Counted from the first letter of the stretch, positions 24,796 to 33,823 are shown. The stretch is 64,000 nt of DNA from Gordonia alkanivorans NBRC 16433 (GCF_000225505.1 NZ_BACI01000026.1:1-64000), one strand, 5' to 3'. The notes: generated by a model not told the origin, from the sequence alone. Numbers and translations are program-made.

Positions 24796-26008
24796 CGGCG
24801 GAAATCGCTCCACCCCCGGACCGTGGCGTGGACGCGGCCGCCGATGTCGTCGCAGGTGCCGCCACGGATCCGGCGGACCTGCAGGTGTCGTGGATCACCC
24901 GGGGGCGGGGTGGTTCGCTCACGTCGCCCAGAGCGTCGAGTTCGGCGAGGCGTCGAGCGGTGACGCCGAGTCGGGTCTCGACCGAGCCGATGGTCGAGTT
25001 GTAGGCGTCGACGGTGCGTTGCAGTGAGGTGCCGAGTGTCCCGAGATGCCCGAGAACACCGGCGAGCCGCTGGTGGAGTTCCATGCCGAGGTCGTGGATC
25101 ACCGCCGCGTCGCGCGCCATCGCGTCGTGGCGCCAGCCGAGCGCGACGGTCCGCAGCAGTGCGATGAGGGTGGTCGGGGTGGCGATCACCACATTGCGGG
25201 CGAAGCCGTACTCGAGGACGTCGGGGTCGGTGCGCACAGCGGCCTCGAGTACCGCGTCGGCGGGCAGGAACAGCACGACCATCTCCGGGGTGTTCTCGAA
25301 GGCCGTCCAATAGGCCTTCGCGGACAACCGCGCGATGTGCGCGCGCAGAGCCCGAGCGTGCTCGCCGATCAGACGGTCTCGTGCCTTGGCGTCGGTGGAC
25401 TCCGCGGCGCGCAGATAGGCGTCGAGCGGCACCTTCGCGTCGACGACGATGTCTCGTCCGCCCGCGAGGTGGACGACGAGGTCTGGCCGGACCGTCGTTC
25501 CTTCCCTCGTCTTGTCCGGCAGCGACACCTGGGTGCTGAAGTCGCAGTGCTTGGCCATACCGGCCAGCTCGACGACCCGTTCGAGCTGTACCTCGCCCCA
25601 CCGGCCGCGCGAATGGGAACTGTGCAGCGCGTTGGCGAGCTGTCGCGTCTGGTCGTTGAGCGCAACCGACGCCGCATGGATGCCGCGAACCTGCTCGGTC
25701 AGTCCCGCGTAGGCGCCGATCCGATTGGACTCGACCCGGCGCAGCTCGTCGGAGAGCTGGGCGAGGGTGGCGCGCAGCGGTTCCACGATGTGCTGCACCT
25801 GGCCGCCGATCGCGGTGGATTGTCGACGTGCCGCATCCTCGGTGGCCCACGACAACGACGACGCCACCTCGCTGCGGCCCTCGCGCAGCATCTCGACCTC
25901 GGCGCGGGCAGCGGCGACCACCCCGGCGCTGCGCGCGGCGTGCGCCCACCAACCCAGCGCGATGCCGAGCAGGACGCCGAATACGAGTGACAGGGCTGCT
26001 GCGATCAT
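24779..26008 (-). CDS. rmuC: DNA recombination protein RmuC
   Basis: A 409-residue protein with an N-terminal membrane anchor (IAAALSLVFGVLLGIALGWW), a coiled-coil-like region (about 35-115), and the nuclease-like RmuC domain: HSSHSRGRWGEVQLERVVEL, GMAKHCDFSTQVSL, RPDLVVHLAGGRDIVVDAKV and EYGFARNVVIATPTTLIALL. The PD-(D/E)xK-type residues (DLVV and VDAKVP) are present. RmuC limits inversions at short inverted repeats in E. coli. ATG 26008 begins at the anchor helix. Its last codons hold the second copy of a 17-base repeat (24885-24901). Confidence 0.9.
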   Translation of the reverse strand: MIAAALSLVFGVLLGIALGWWAHAARSAGVVAAARAEVEMLREGRSEVASSLSWATEDAARRQSTAIGGQVQHIVEPLRATLAQLSDELRRVESNRIGAYAGLTEQVRGIHAASVALNDQTRQLANALHSSHSRGRWGEVQLERVVELAGMAKHCDFSTQVSLPDKTREGTTVRPDLVVHLAGGRDIVVDAKVPLDAYLRAAESTDAKARDRLIGEHARALRAHIARLSAKAYWTAFENTPEMVVLFLPADAVLEAAVRTDPDVLEYGFARNVVIATPTTLIALLRTVALGWRHDAMARDAAVIHDLGMELHQRLAGVLGHLGTLGTSLQRTVDAYNSTIGSVETRLGVTARRLAELDALGDVSEPPRPRVIHDTCRSAGSVAAPATTSAAASTPRSGGGAISADEPVP

Positions 26009-26063
26009 GCCCCGATGGTGTCGGATGCCTCCGACAAGACCGGCTGGGCGGTGTCGCGCCGGT

Positions 26064-26627
26064 TCAGTCCCCGGCGGGGGCCTCGAAGTCGAGCAGCCAC
26101 TTCTTGGTCTCCAGCCCGTAGCGGAAGCCACCCAGCGATCCGTCGCTGCGATTCACCCGGTGGCATGGCACGAACAGTGCGGCGGCGTTGCGAGCGCACG
26201 CGGTTGCCGCTGCCCGGACGGCGGCCGGTTCGCCTGCCCGCTCGGCGAACTCGGTGTAGGTGACCGGCCGGCCCGGTTCGACGAGGCGCAGGGCGTCCCA
26301 CGCCTTGTTGAGGAAGGTCCCGCCGGAGAGTTGGACCACCTCGACCCGGGACGGTGCCTCGACCTCGCCCGCGTAGTACGCCGACACCGCGTCGGTGAGC
26401 TTGCCCAGCGTCTCGGAACGCTGCAGTGATTCCGGGCGCAACGACCGGTGGATGAGTGCGGAGAGGTACGCCGGATCGTCGGTCCACCCGGACGCGAGTA
26501 CACGTTCGGAGTCGTCGGCGACAACGGTGAACGGGCCGTTGGGGGTGTCGACGGTTGCGTATCCACCGGTGCCGGTGTTGGTCGTGTTGACGTCGGCGTC
26601 GGAGACGGTGGGGGACGGTGCGGACAT
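26064..26627 (-). CDS. ogt: Methylated-DNA--protein-cysteine S-methyltransferase (Ogt/MGMT)
   Basis: A 187-residue suicide repair protein that moves methyl groups from O6-methylguanine to its own Cys. The active site is LFVPCHRVNR. Upstream are GTFLNKAWDALRLVEPGRPV and the helix-turn-helix region AAVRAAATACARNAA that carries the Arg finger. ATG 26627 has AGGAG four bases upstream. A longer form from ATG 26699 would overlap the Ada-AlkA stop (ATGA), so coupling to that gene is possible. Together the two genes make an alkylation-repair unit. Confidence 0.9.
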   Translation of the reverse strand: MSAPSPTVSDADVNTTNTGTGGYATVDTPNGPFTVVADDSERVLASGWTDDPAYLSALIHRSLRPESLQRSETLGKLTDAVSAYYAGEVEAPSRVEVVQLSGGTFLNKAWDALRLVEPGRPVTYTEFAERAGEPAAVRAAATACARNAAALFVPCHRVNRSDGSLGGFRYGLETKKWLLDFEAPAGD

Positions 26628-26695
26628 GTCGCTCCTGTCGGATCGGGGTTCGGATCGAATCTGTGTCGGAGGGGGCGTCATAGGAGGTCTGCTCG

Positions 26696-28228
26696 TCATA
26701 CGTCCTCGCCGGCGCCGGCGAGGCGGTGTCGCCACAGGTGCACCGTCGCGTACGACCGCCACGGTGCCCAGTGGTGCGTGTCGCGCAGATCGAGTCCGAG
26801 GTCGGCGGCAGCCCGGGCGACGACCAGGTCGCTCGCGAGCAGGACGTCGGGATCACCCGTCACCCGCATGGTGACGATGTCGGCGGTCCAGGGGCCGATG
26901 CCGGGCAGCTCGATCAGCTGCGCACGTAGATCAGACGCATCGACCCCCACATGCGGTTCCACCCGACCTTCGGCCAGGGCCTCGGCCACCCCGATGACGG
27001 CGTCGATGCGACGGCGCGGTCCGCGTAGGACGTCCCGCCCGTCGGCGGCTATGGCAGCTGCGGTCGGGAACGCCTTCAGGATGAGGTCGCCCTCGGTTTG
27101 CCCGGCGTCGTGCAGCGGTTGGCCCAGCGCGTCGACGAGCCGGTCGATCTGATGCCGTGCGGCCGCGAGACTGACCTGCTGGCCGAGCATCGTGCGGATG
27201 ATCATCTCGGCGGCGTCGAGACTGCCCGGTACGCGAAGTCCGGGTGCGTCTTCGATCGGCGTGCGGAGCGTCGGGTCGTCGGCGAGGGCGTCTTCGGCGG
27301 CGGTGATGTCGGCGTCGAGGTCGAGGAGCCGACGCACGCGGTTCACCGCGGCTCCGAGATCACGCATGTCGAGATGTGTGAGGACCACACCGACGTGGTC
27401 GTCGTGGGGTTCGATCTCGGCGACTGCGGGTCCGTGCGGGAGAGCGATGACGCGCTTGAACCGCCAGCCGAGCGGTGCGTCGGCGTCGTCGACCACCGTC
27501 TCGACCCCGGCCGCCGCGTGCGCGGACAGGAACCAGCGCATCCAGGGCCAGCGGTAGGGCGAGCGGAACGGCAGACGCAGGGCGACGGTGCCCGGGGCGG
27601 ACGCCGCGTCGGACCGCGGGCGGTCGCGCCGGTTGCGGAGGCGGCGGAGTTCGGTCGGAGTGAGTCCGAAGACGGCACGGATGGTGTCGTTGAACTGCCG
27701 GATGCTGGCGAAGCCCGCGGCGAACGCGACGTCGGACATCGGTAGTGACGTGCACTGGATCAGCACCCGGGCGTTGGTGGCGCGGTGTGCGCGGGCGAGC
27801 GCGAGCGGACCGGCTCCCAGGTGGTCGGTGAGGATTCTGTTGAGGTGTCGGGGTGAGTACTTCAGCCGCGCGGCGAGACCGGCGACGCCCTCACGTTCGA
27901 CCACGCCGTCGGCGATCAGACGCATCGCGCGGGCGGACATGTCGGCGTTGACATTCCACAGCGACGAACCGGGGACGGCGTCGGGGGCGCATCGTCGGCA
28001 GGCGCGGTAGCCCTGCTGCTGGGCCGCGGCCGCGGTCAACACGAACGCGACATTGTGCGGCCGCGGTGTCTGCGCGGGGCACGACGGACGGCAGTAGATC
28101 CCGGTGGTGCGGACGGTGACGAAGAACTGGCCGTCGAACCGTGCATCCCGGGCTTGGACGGCGCGGTAGCAGCGGTCGAAGTCCGGAGCCGAGCCCGGGA
28201 TGGTCTGTTCGACGGATGCTGTGGTCAC
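26696..28228 (-). CDS. Fused Ada-type activator and AlkA DNA-3-methyladenine glycosylase
   Basis: A 510-residue multidomain protein. Residues 1-85: Ada zinc-finger domain with four Cys (GIYCRPSCPAQ and ACRRCAPDA), where a methyl phosphotriester is transferred to Cys. About 95-190: AraC-type helix-turn-helix (GVAGLAARLKYSPRHLNRIL, MSDVAFAAGFASIRQFNDTI). About 205-500: AlkA N-terminal and HhH-GPD glycosylase domains (ELPGIGPWTADIVTMRVTGD with catalytic Asp in LLASDLVV). It senses methyl damage, activates transcription and excises bases. The start is GTG 28228. Such fusions are known in mycobacteria and relatives. Confidence 0.9.
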   Translation of the reverse strand: MTTASVEQTIPGSAPDFDRCYRAVQARDARFDGQFFVTVRTTGIYCRPSCPAQTPRPHNVAFVLTAAAAQQQGYRACRRCAPDAVPGSSLWNVNADMSARAMRLIADGVVEREGVAGLAARLKYSPRHLNRILTDHLGAGPLALARAHRATNARVLIQCTSLPMSDVAFAAGFASIRQFNDTIRAVFGLTPTELRRLRNRRDRPRSDAASAPGTVALRLPFRSPYRWPWMRWFLSAHAAAGVETVVDDADAPLGWRFKRVIALPHGPAVAEIEPHDDHVGVVLTHLDMRDLGAAVNRVRRLLDLDADITAAEDALADDPTLRTPIEDAPGLRVPGSLDAAEMIIRTMLGQQVSLAAARHQIDRLVDALGQPLHDAGQTEGDLILKAFPTAAAIAADGRDVLRGPRRRIDAVIGVAEALAEGRVEPHVGVDASDLRAQLIELPGIGPWTADIVTMRVTGDPDVLLASDLVVARAAADLGLDLRDTHHWAPWRSYATVHLWRHRLAGAGEDV

Positions 28229-28334
28229 CTGTCCACTCTGACATCCGGCACGCACGAGTTCTGGCGGAAATCGGACGCGGCAACTGACGCCGAACATGTG
28301 ATCTGAGTAACAGTCCTGTGGCACGATATGCGCC

Positions 28335-28664
28335 ATGTCCACACGGTTCGATGGCCGACGCGGAAGCCGGCATGACGACCTCCCCCTCGCCGGGCTACCC
28401 GGATGGGGCCTGGAGATGATGATGGGCCTGTACGGCCCGGAGACGATCCAGCGCGCGCTCACGGAAGAGACCGAGCAGGGCATCACGCCGGTGCCGTGGG
28501 ACCGCGGGCGAGCCGACGAGTCGCCCAGCGGGCCGATCGACGCGCCGGACGTCGAGATGTGCGGTCGGGACGACGTTCCGCCGGTCTTCAACCAGGTCGA
28601 CGCCGAACTCGAGGCGGTCAACTCGCTGATCCGCTTCCTCGGGCGCAAACTGCGCCGGCGCTGA
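28335..28664 (+). CDS. Small conserved actinobacterial protein
   Basis: A 109-residue soluble protein of unknown function. It has a basic start (MSTRFDGRRGSRHDD), a central GLYGPETIQRALTEETEQGI, an acidic middle (PSGPIDAPDVEMCGRDD) and a basic C-terminus (NSLIRFLGRKLRRR). It contains one Cys and no membrane segment. It is divergent from the Ada-AlkA gene with 106 nt between, so it could share a damage-inducible promoter, which is inference. Confidence 0.55.
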   Translation: MSTRFDGRRGSRHDDLPLAGLPGWGLEMMMGLYGPETIQRALTEETEQGITPVPWDRGRADESPSGPIDAPDVEMCGRDDVPPVFNQVDAELEAVNSLIRFLGRKLRRR

Positions 28665-28750
28665 CCGGCCCGAGGGCGTTCGCGCAGGCGAGGCGATGCC
28701 ATCCGTCACGTCGACGCCGCAATGTCATCGTGGTGTGTGAAGATCCACGG

Positions 28751-30052
28751 GTGACTGACAGCTCGGATGATCAGCGTGCCGACGGCGAGGCCGGAACCGA
28801 CAACTCGGATTCCATCCCGATAGGGGCCGATGCCGTCCTCGGGGGTGACGCCGTTCTCGGCGGGGTCGAGGAGAAGGCGTACCCGACGCGCGCCCAGGTG
28901 ATGATGGCCGGCCTGCGCTCCTGCGCGACCGTCGGTCTGCAGATCGTGCTGGTCGCGGCCGCCCTCTGGGTGATGTTCTGGCTTCTCGGCAAGTTCTGGG
29001 TGATCCTGCTGCCGGTCCTGCTGGCCATCATCGTGTGCACGATCCTGTGGCCGCCGGTGCGATGGATGCGCAATCGTGGCGTACCGGCCGCCGCGGCGTC
29101 GTTGCTGATGATGCTGATCGGGCTCGGAGTGCTCGGTGGCGTCATCGGGCTGATCGTGCCGTCGATCGTTTCCCAGGCGCCGGAACTCGCCAACCGTGCG
29201 ACCGAGGGCGTGCGGCATCTGCAGGACTGGGTCCAGGGACCCCCGCTCAACATCGAGGACGAGCAGCTCGACAACATCGTCAATGCCATCACCAGCAAGT
29301 TGCAGTCGAGTGCGTCGACCATCGCCTCGGGTGTGTTCAGCGGCGTGGGCACTGCGACGTCGCTGCTCGTCACCGTCTTCACAGCGTTCGTGCTGGTGTT
29401 CTTCTTCCTCAAGGACGGGCCGAAGTTCGTGCCGTGGCTCGACCGTTCGGTCGGCAAGCCCTCCGGTACCCACGTCGGCGAGGTGCTGACCCGGATGTGG
29501 AACAGCCTCGGCGGTTTCATCCGTACGCAGGCGGTCGTCAGTTTCGTCGACGCCGCTCTCATCGGTCTCGGCCTGTTCATCCTCGGGGTCCCGCTGGCCG
29601 GGGTGCTGGTGGTCGTCACGTTCCTCGGCGGCTTCATCCCGATCGTCGGTGCCTTCGTCGCCGGCGCGCTCGCCGTCCTCATCGCGCTCGTGTCGAACGG
29701 CCTGACCACCGCACTCATCCTGCTCGGCGTCATCCTCGCGGTGCAGCAGCTCGAGGGCAACGTGCTGCAGCCCTGGCTGCAGGCGAAGTCGATGGATCTG
29801 CACGCTGTGATCGTGCTGCTCTCGGTCACCTTGGGCGGCACCCTGTTCGGCATCACCGGTGCCTTCCTCGCGGTGCCCGCGGTCGCGTCGCTGGCGGTGG
29901 TGCTGCGCTACCTGAACGAGCAGATCGCCGAACGGGCCGGGGAGACACTGGCGCCCGAAGGTGCGCCCGTCACGAAACAGAAGGGCGTCCCCGACAAGGA
30001 ACCGCCGAACGACCCGCCGAACCCGGTCAAGGGTCTGCTGGACCGCGACTGA
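28751..30052 (+). CDS. AI-2E/PerM-family membrane transporter
   Basis: A 433-residue membrane protein of the AI-2 exporter/permease family. After an acidic N-terminal tail it has helices such as VGLQIVLVAAALWVMFWLLG and FWVILLPVLLAIIVCTILWP, a large amphipathic region (170-240), then VFTAFVLVFFFLKDGPKFVP and FLGGFIPIVGAFVAGALAVL, the conserved family motif. The Pro-rich C-terminus is cytoplasmic. Members export autoinducer-2 in some species or act as sodium/proton exchangers; the substrate is not predictable. GTG 28751 was chosen; GTG codons slightly upstream are possible. Confidence 0.8.
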   Translation: MTDSSDDQRADGEAGTDNSDSIPIGADAVLGGDAVLGGVEEKAYPTRAQVMMAGLRSCATVGLQIVLVAAALWVMFWLLGKFWVILLPVLLAIIVCTILWPPVRWMRNRGVPAAAASLLMMLIGLGVLGGVIGLIVPSIVSQAPELANRATEGVRHLQDWVQGPPLNIEDEQLDNIVNAITSKLQSSASTIASGVFSGVGTATSLLVTVFTAFVLVFFFLKDGPKFVPWLDRSVGKPSGTHVGEVLTRMWNSLGGFIRTQAVVSFVDAALIGLGLFILGVPLAGVLVVVTFLGGFIPIVGAFVAGALAVLIALVSNGLTTALILLGVILAVQQLEGNVLQPWLQAKSMDLHAVIVLLSVTLGGTLFGITGAFLAVPAVASLAVVLRYLNEQIAERAGETLAPEGAPVTKQKGVPDKEPPNDPPNPVKGLLDRD

Positions 30053-30122
30053 CGACGGGGCCGGCGATCGGAGCCGACGCAGCTAGGCCCGACGCAGCGT
30101 CGGGCCTCGCGGCCGGTGCCGA

Positions 30123-30128
30123 TAGACT
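30123..30128 (+). promoter_or_regulatory. Candidate -10 box (TAGACT) of ychF
   Basis: TAGACT lies 8 nt before GTG 30137. There is no ribosome site between, consistent with a leaderless or nearly leaderless mRNA. Confidence 0.4.
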
Positions 30129-30136
30129 GGGCGCCC

Positions 30137-31216
30137 GTGAGTCTCACCCTGGGAATCGTCGGTCTGCCCAACGTCGGTAAGTCGACCCTGTTCAACGCCC
30201 TGACCCGTAACGATGTGCTGGCGGCCAACTACCCGTTCGCCACCATCGAGCCCAACGTGGGCGTGGTCGAATTGCCCGACGCACGACTGAAGCGTCTCGC
30301 GGAGATCTTCGGCAGCGAGCGCATCCTGCCCGCCACGGTGTCGTTCGTCGACATCGCCGGCATCGTCAAGGGCGCCTCCGAGGGCGAGGGCATGGGCAAC
30401 CAGTTCCTCGCCAACATCCGCGAGGCCGACGCCATCTGCCAGGTCGTCCGCGTCTTCGACGACGGCGACGTCGTGCACGTCGACGGCCGCGTCGACCCGT
30501 TCGCCGACATCGAGGTCATCGAGACCGAGCTGATCCTCGCCGACATGCAGACCCTCGAGAAGGCGATCCCGCGTCTCGAGAAGGACTCGCGCAAGAACAA
30601 GGACCTCGTCGAGACCCTCGAGGCGGCCAAGAAAGCGCAGGAGATCCTCGACAGCGGCAAAACGCTGTTCTCGCAGAAGGATTCGTTCGACCTGTCGTCG
30701 GTGCGCGAACTGCACCTGATGACCGCCAAGCCGTTCCTCTACGTCTTCAACTCCGACGAAGGCGTGCTCACCGACGATGCGAAGAAGGCCGAACTGCGCG
30801 CTGCCATCGCACCGGCCGACGCCGTCTTCCTCGACGCGAAGGTCGAGAGCGAACTCCTCGAACTCGACGAGGAGGACGCCCAGGAGTTGCTCGACTCGAT
30901 CGGCCAGACCGAGCCCGGCCTGACGTCGCTGGCCCGCGCCGGTTTCCACACCCTCGGCCTGCAGACCTACCTCACCGCAGGTCCCAAGGAGTCGCGCGCC
31001 TGGACCATCCGCCAGGGCGATACCGCCCCCAAGGCCGCCGGGGTCATCCACACCGACTTCGAGAAGGGCTTCATCAAGGCCGAGATCGTGTCCTTCGCCG
31101 ACCTCGACGAGGCCGGTTCGATGGCCGCGGCCAAGGCTGCCGGCAAGGTCCGCATGGAGGGCAAGGACTACATTATGCAAGACGGTGATGTGGTCGAGTT
31201 CCGCTTCAATGTCTGA
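30137..31216 (+). CDS. ychF: Redox-regulated ATPase YchF (Obg-like)
   Basis: A 359-residue translation-associated P-loop ATPase. It has the P-loop GLPNVGKST, the switch motif FVDIAGIVKGASEGEGMGNQ, and the altered base-specificity motif NSDEG (N-x-x-E instead of NKxD), which explains ATP preference in this Obg branch. The C-terminal TGS domain includes TYLTAGPKESRAWTI and GDVVEFRFNV. It binds ribosomes and helps control the oxidative response. GTG 30137 starts at the conserved SLTLGIVGLPNV. The yjdM gene overlaps its end by eight bases. Confidence 0.95.
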   Translation: MSLTLGIVGLPNVGKSTLFNALTRNDVLAANYPFATIEPNVGVVELPDARLKRLAEIFGSERILPATVSFVDIAGIVKGASEGEGMGNQFLANIREADAICQVVRVFDDGDVVHVDGRVDPFADIEVIETELILADMQTLEKAIPRLEKDSRKNKDLVETLEAAKKAQEILDSGKTLFSQKDSFDLSSVRELHLMTAKPFLYVFNSDEGVLTDDAKKAELRAAIAPADAVFLDAKVESELLELDEEDAQELLDSIGQTEPGLTSLARAGFHTLGLQTYLTAGPKESRAWTIRQGDTAPKAAGVIHTDFEKGFIKAEIVSFADLDEAGSMAAAKAAGKVRMEGKDYIMQDGDVVEFRFNV

Positions 31217-31565
31217 TCAGCTCCCGCCCTGCCCGGAGTGCTCGCAGGAATTCACCTACGAGCAGGGTGCGCTTCTGGTGTGCCCGATGTGCGGGCACGA
31301 GTGGTCGGCCTCCGAGGCTGCGGAAGCCGCTGCGGAGGCAGTCGTGAAGGATTCGGTCGGCAACTTGCTGGAAGACGGTGACACGGTCACCATCGTCAAG
31401 ACCGTCAAGGTCAAGGGCGGTGGTGGCGGCGTCATCAAGATCGGCACCAAGGTGCGCAACATCCGGCTGATCTCCGACGGCGTCGGCGACCACGACATCG
31501 ACGCGAAGGTCCCGGATTTCGGTCAGATGCAGCTGAAGTCGAGCGTGGTGAAGAAGGTCCTCTGA
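31209..31565 (+). CDS. Zinc-ribbon domain protein YjdM/PhnA
   Basis: A 118-residue protein with an N-terminal zinc ribbon made of two CxxC pairs (PPCPECSQEF and LVCPMCGHEW), followed by an SH3-like domain (SVGNLLEDGDTVTIVKTVKV, IKIGTKVRNIRLI). It was once linked to phosphonate use (PhnA) but has no proven enzymatic role. The ATG at 31209 overlaps the ychF stop, so translation is coupled. A stem-loop follows the stop. Confidence 0.88.
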   Translation: MSDQLPPCPECSQEFTYEQGALLVCPMCGHEWSASEAAEAAAEAVVKDSVGNLLEDGDTVTIVKTVKVKGGGGGVIKIGTKVRNIRLISDGVGDHDIDAKVPDFGQMQLKSSVVKKVL

Positions 31566-31571
31566 AGTTCT

Positions 31572-31611
31572 CGTTGCGTTATGTCTCACCAGAGCGGGAC
31601 AAAACGCAACG
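31572..31611 (+). terminator. Stem-loop after yjdM
   Basis: CGTTGCGTT (31572-31580) pairs with AACGCAACG (31603-31611), and after a symmetric A-A mismatch TGTC (31582-31585) pairs with GACA (31598-31601). It starts six bases after the stop codon, which suits a transcription terminator, although no T tract follows. Confidence 0.55.
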
Positions 31612-31693
31612 GCTTCTGGGCGTCTCCTGGTCTCTGGCCTGAAATCGCGGCTGTGAGCGCGCGGTTTGGGGCGATGAATCGGCGTGCGGGGGT

Positions 31694-31699
31694 TACCGT
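31694..31699 (+). promoter_or_regulatory. Candidate -10 box (TACCGT) of a leaderless transcript
   Basis: TACCGT ends 5 nt before ATG 31705; no ribosome-binding site is visible. Confidence 0.35.
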
Positions 31700-31704
31700 G
31701 CGAT

Positions 31705-32142
31705 ATGGCCATCAAACTCGAGAACGTCGGAATCGCCGTCCGCGATATCGAGGCGGCGATCGCCTTCTTCACCGACCTGGGTCTCACGGTCGTCGGCCGT
31801 GACGAGGTCAGCGGCGAATGGGCTTCCACCGCAGTCGGTCTCGACGGCAACCACGCCAAGATCGCGATGCTGCAAACACCCGACGGACAAGGGCGACTCG
31901 AGTTGTTCGAGTACATCCACCCCGACGCCATCGAGACGACGCCGACGCTGCCGAACGAGATCGGCATGCACCGCGTGGCCTTCTCCGTCGACGACATCGA
32001 CGCCGCTCTGGAGACCGCCGCGAGACACGGGTGCCACCCGCTCCGCGGGGTCGCCAACTACGAGAACATCTACAAGCTCACCTACCTGCGCGGCCCCAGC
32101 GACATCATCGTGATGGTCGCGCAGGATCTGACGAAGAGCTGA
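31705..32142 (+). CDS. VOC-superfamily (glyoxalase/methylmalonyl-CoA epimerase-like) protein
   Basis: A 145-residue vicinal-oxygen-chelate protein with two beta-alpha-beta-beta-beta repeats: KLENVGIAVRDIEAAIAFFT and, in the second half, MHRVAFSVDDIDAALETAA. Possible metal ligands are His or Glu residues in RLELFEYIHP and MHRVAF. The closing LTYLRGPSDIIVMVAQDL resembles epimerases and lactoylglutathione lyases. The reaction is not predictable from sequence. It stands alone between a hairpin and the amino-acid permease gene. Confidence 0.75.
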   Translation: MAIKLENVGIAVRDIEAAIAFFTDLGLTVVGRDEVSGEWASTAVGLDGNHAKIAMLQTPDGQGRLELFEYIHPDAIETTPTLPNEIGMHRVAFSVDDIDAALETAARHGCHPLRGVANYENIYKLTYLRGPSDIIVMVAQDLTKS

Positions 32143-32304
32143 CGTCTCACGGCCCGACCTTGCCCGAGTCATAGGTCCGATTCGCGCTGAGCGCGGGTTC
32201 GAGCTCTCAAACGTCGGGCCAGGTTTCGGCGGCGCACCGGTGGGGAAAATCCGGGGACGGCGCCAGTCGTGGCGTGGAACACACCGGATGGAAGCGATGC
32301 CGCG

Positions 32305-33720
32305 ATGAGCGAAACCCCGGCGCGAGTGAGCGCCTCCGACCCGCCGGCCGACCGGCTCGGATCGAGTCTCAAGCCCCGCCACATCACGATGATCTCGATC
32401 GCCGGGGTCATCGGCGCCGGTCTCTTCGTCGGCTCGGCGAACGCGATCGAGAAGGCCGGTCCGGCTGTTCTCATCTCCTATGCGCTCGCGGGCACGCTCG
32501 TCGTGCTGGTCATGCGGATGCTCGGCGAGATGGCGACCGCCGACCCCGACACCGGTTCGTTCTCCGTCTACGCCGACCGTGCCCTCGGCAGGTGGGCGGG
32601 GTTCTCCGTCGGCTGGTTGTACTGGTGGTTCTGGGTGCTGGTGATCCCGGTCGAGGCGACTGCCGCCGCCGCGATCCTCACCGATCTGATCGGTGGCGCC
32701 CAGTGGATCTGGGCGCTCGCGGTGACGATCGCGCTGACCGTCACCAACCTGATCAGCGTCGGCAACTACGGCGAGTTCGAGTTCTGGTTCGCGCTCATCA
32801 AGGTCGTCGCCATCGTCGCGTTCATCGTGGTGGGCATCCTGGCAATCCTGGGTCTCATCCCGCACTCGGGGGTGAGCGGTCTCCACCATCTGTGGGAGCC
32901 GGATGGTTTCATGCCCAACGGTTTCGGTGCGGTCATCGCGGGGTTGCTCGTGACGATGTTCTCGTTCATGGGCACCGAGATCGTCACGATCGCGGCTGCA
33001 GAATCGCCCGATCCGGAGCGCGGCATCACCAAGGCCGTGAACTCGGTGATCTGGCGGATCTCGCTCTTCTACATCGGCTCGATCTTCGTCGTCGTGGCCC
33101 TGATGCCGTACGACCAGCTCTCCGACGGCTCATACCAGTCGGTGCTCGAGGCGATCGGTCTGCCCGGATCGGCGCTGATCATGGACCTCGTGATCCTCAC
33201 GGCCGTGGCATCCTGTCTGAACTCCGCGCTGTATACGGCCTCGCGGATGTTGTACTCGCTCGGGAGTCGGCGCGATGCACCGCAGGCGGTCCGGTCGCTG
33301 ACGGGCCACGGAGTGCCGTGGGTCGCGGTGCTGGCGTCGATGGTCGTCGGCTTCGTCGCCGTCATCGGCAACTATGTGTTGCCCGACAAGATCTTCGGCT
33401 ACCTGCTCGCGACGAGTGGTGCGGTCGCGCTGTTCGTCTATCTGAGTGTTTCGGCAAGTCAGCTCGTGCTCGGTCGCTCGCTGCGAGCCAGGGGAGAGCA
33501 ACCGCCCGTCAAGATGTGGCTGTTCCCGTACCTGACGATCGTGGTGATGGTGTTCATCATCGGCGTGCTGGTGCTGATGGCCTTCGACGCCGAGCAGCGG
33601 GAGGCCATCGGGTTGTCGGCGTTGTCGGCGGTGGTGATCGTGACGGTCGGCGTCGTGCTGCATCGACGACGCTCCGGAAACGTGGCGGAGGAACGGGAGT
33701 CCACCGCCGGGCACGTGTGA
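32305..33720 (+). CDS. APC-family amino acid permease (GabP/AnsP-like)
   Basis: A 471-residue, 12-helix importer. The start of helix 1 shows the AAT-subfamily motif LKPRHITMISIAGVIGAGLF followed by VGSANAIEKAGPAVLISYAL; MRMLGEMATADPDTGSFSVY and TKAVNSVIWRISLFYIGSIF are also typical of gamma-aminobutyrate and aromatic or asparagine permeases. It would take up an amino acid with protons. ATG 32305 is preferred: GGAAGCG lies about 8 nt upstream. No catabolic gene is adjacent except the next permease, so the substrate is open. Confidence 0.87.
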   Translation: MSETPARVSASDPPADRLGSSLKPRHITMISIAGVIGAGLFVGSANAIEKAGPAVLISYALAGTLVVLVMRMLGEMATADPDTGSFSVYADRALGRWAGFSVGWLYWWFWVLVIPVEATAAAAILTDLIGGAQWIWALAVTIALTVTNLISVGNYGEFEFWFALIKVVAIVAFIVVGILAILGLIPHSGVSGLHHLWEPDGFMPNGFGAVIAGLLVTMFSFMGTEIVTIAAAESPDPERGITKAVNSVIWRISLFYIGSIFVVVALMPYDQLSDGSYQSVLEAIGLPGSALIMDLVILTAVASCLNSALYTASRMLYSLGSRRDAPQAVRSLTGHGVPWVAVLASMVVGFVAVIGNYVLPDKIFGYLLATSGAVALFVYLSVSASQLVLGRSLRARGEQPPVKMWLFPYLTIVVMVFIIGVLVLMAFDAEQREAIGLSALSAVVIVTVGVVLHRRRSGNVAEERESTAGHV

Positions 33721-33823
33721 GCACCGTGCATGTCGCCCGCAGGTCGATGTGTCCGCCGGAACCGTGCGCTCACCGGACAGACTGTCGGTTGCCGACCGGT
33801 GCGCTGACCAGCAGAGTGGCGCC

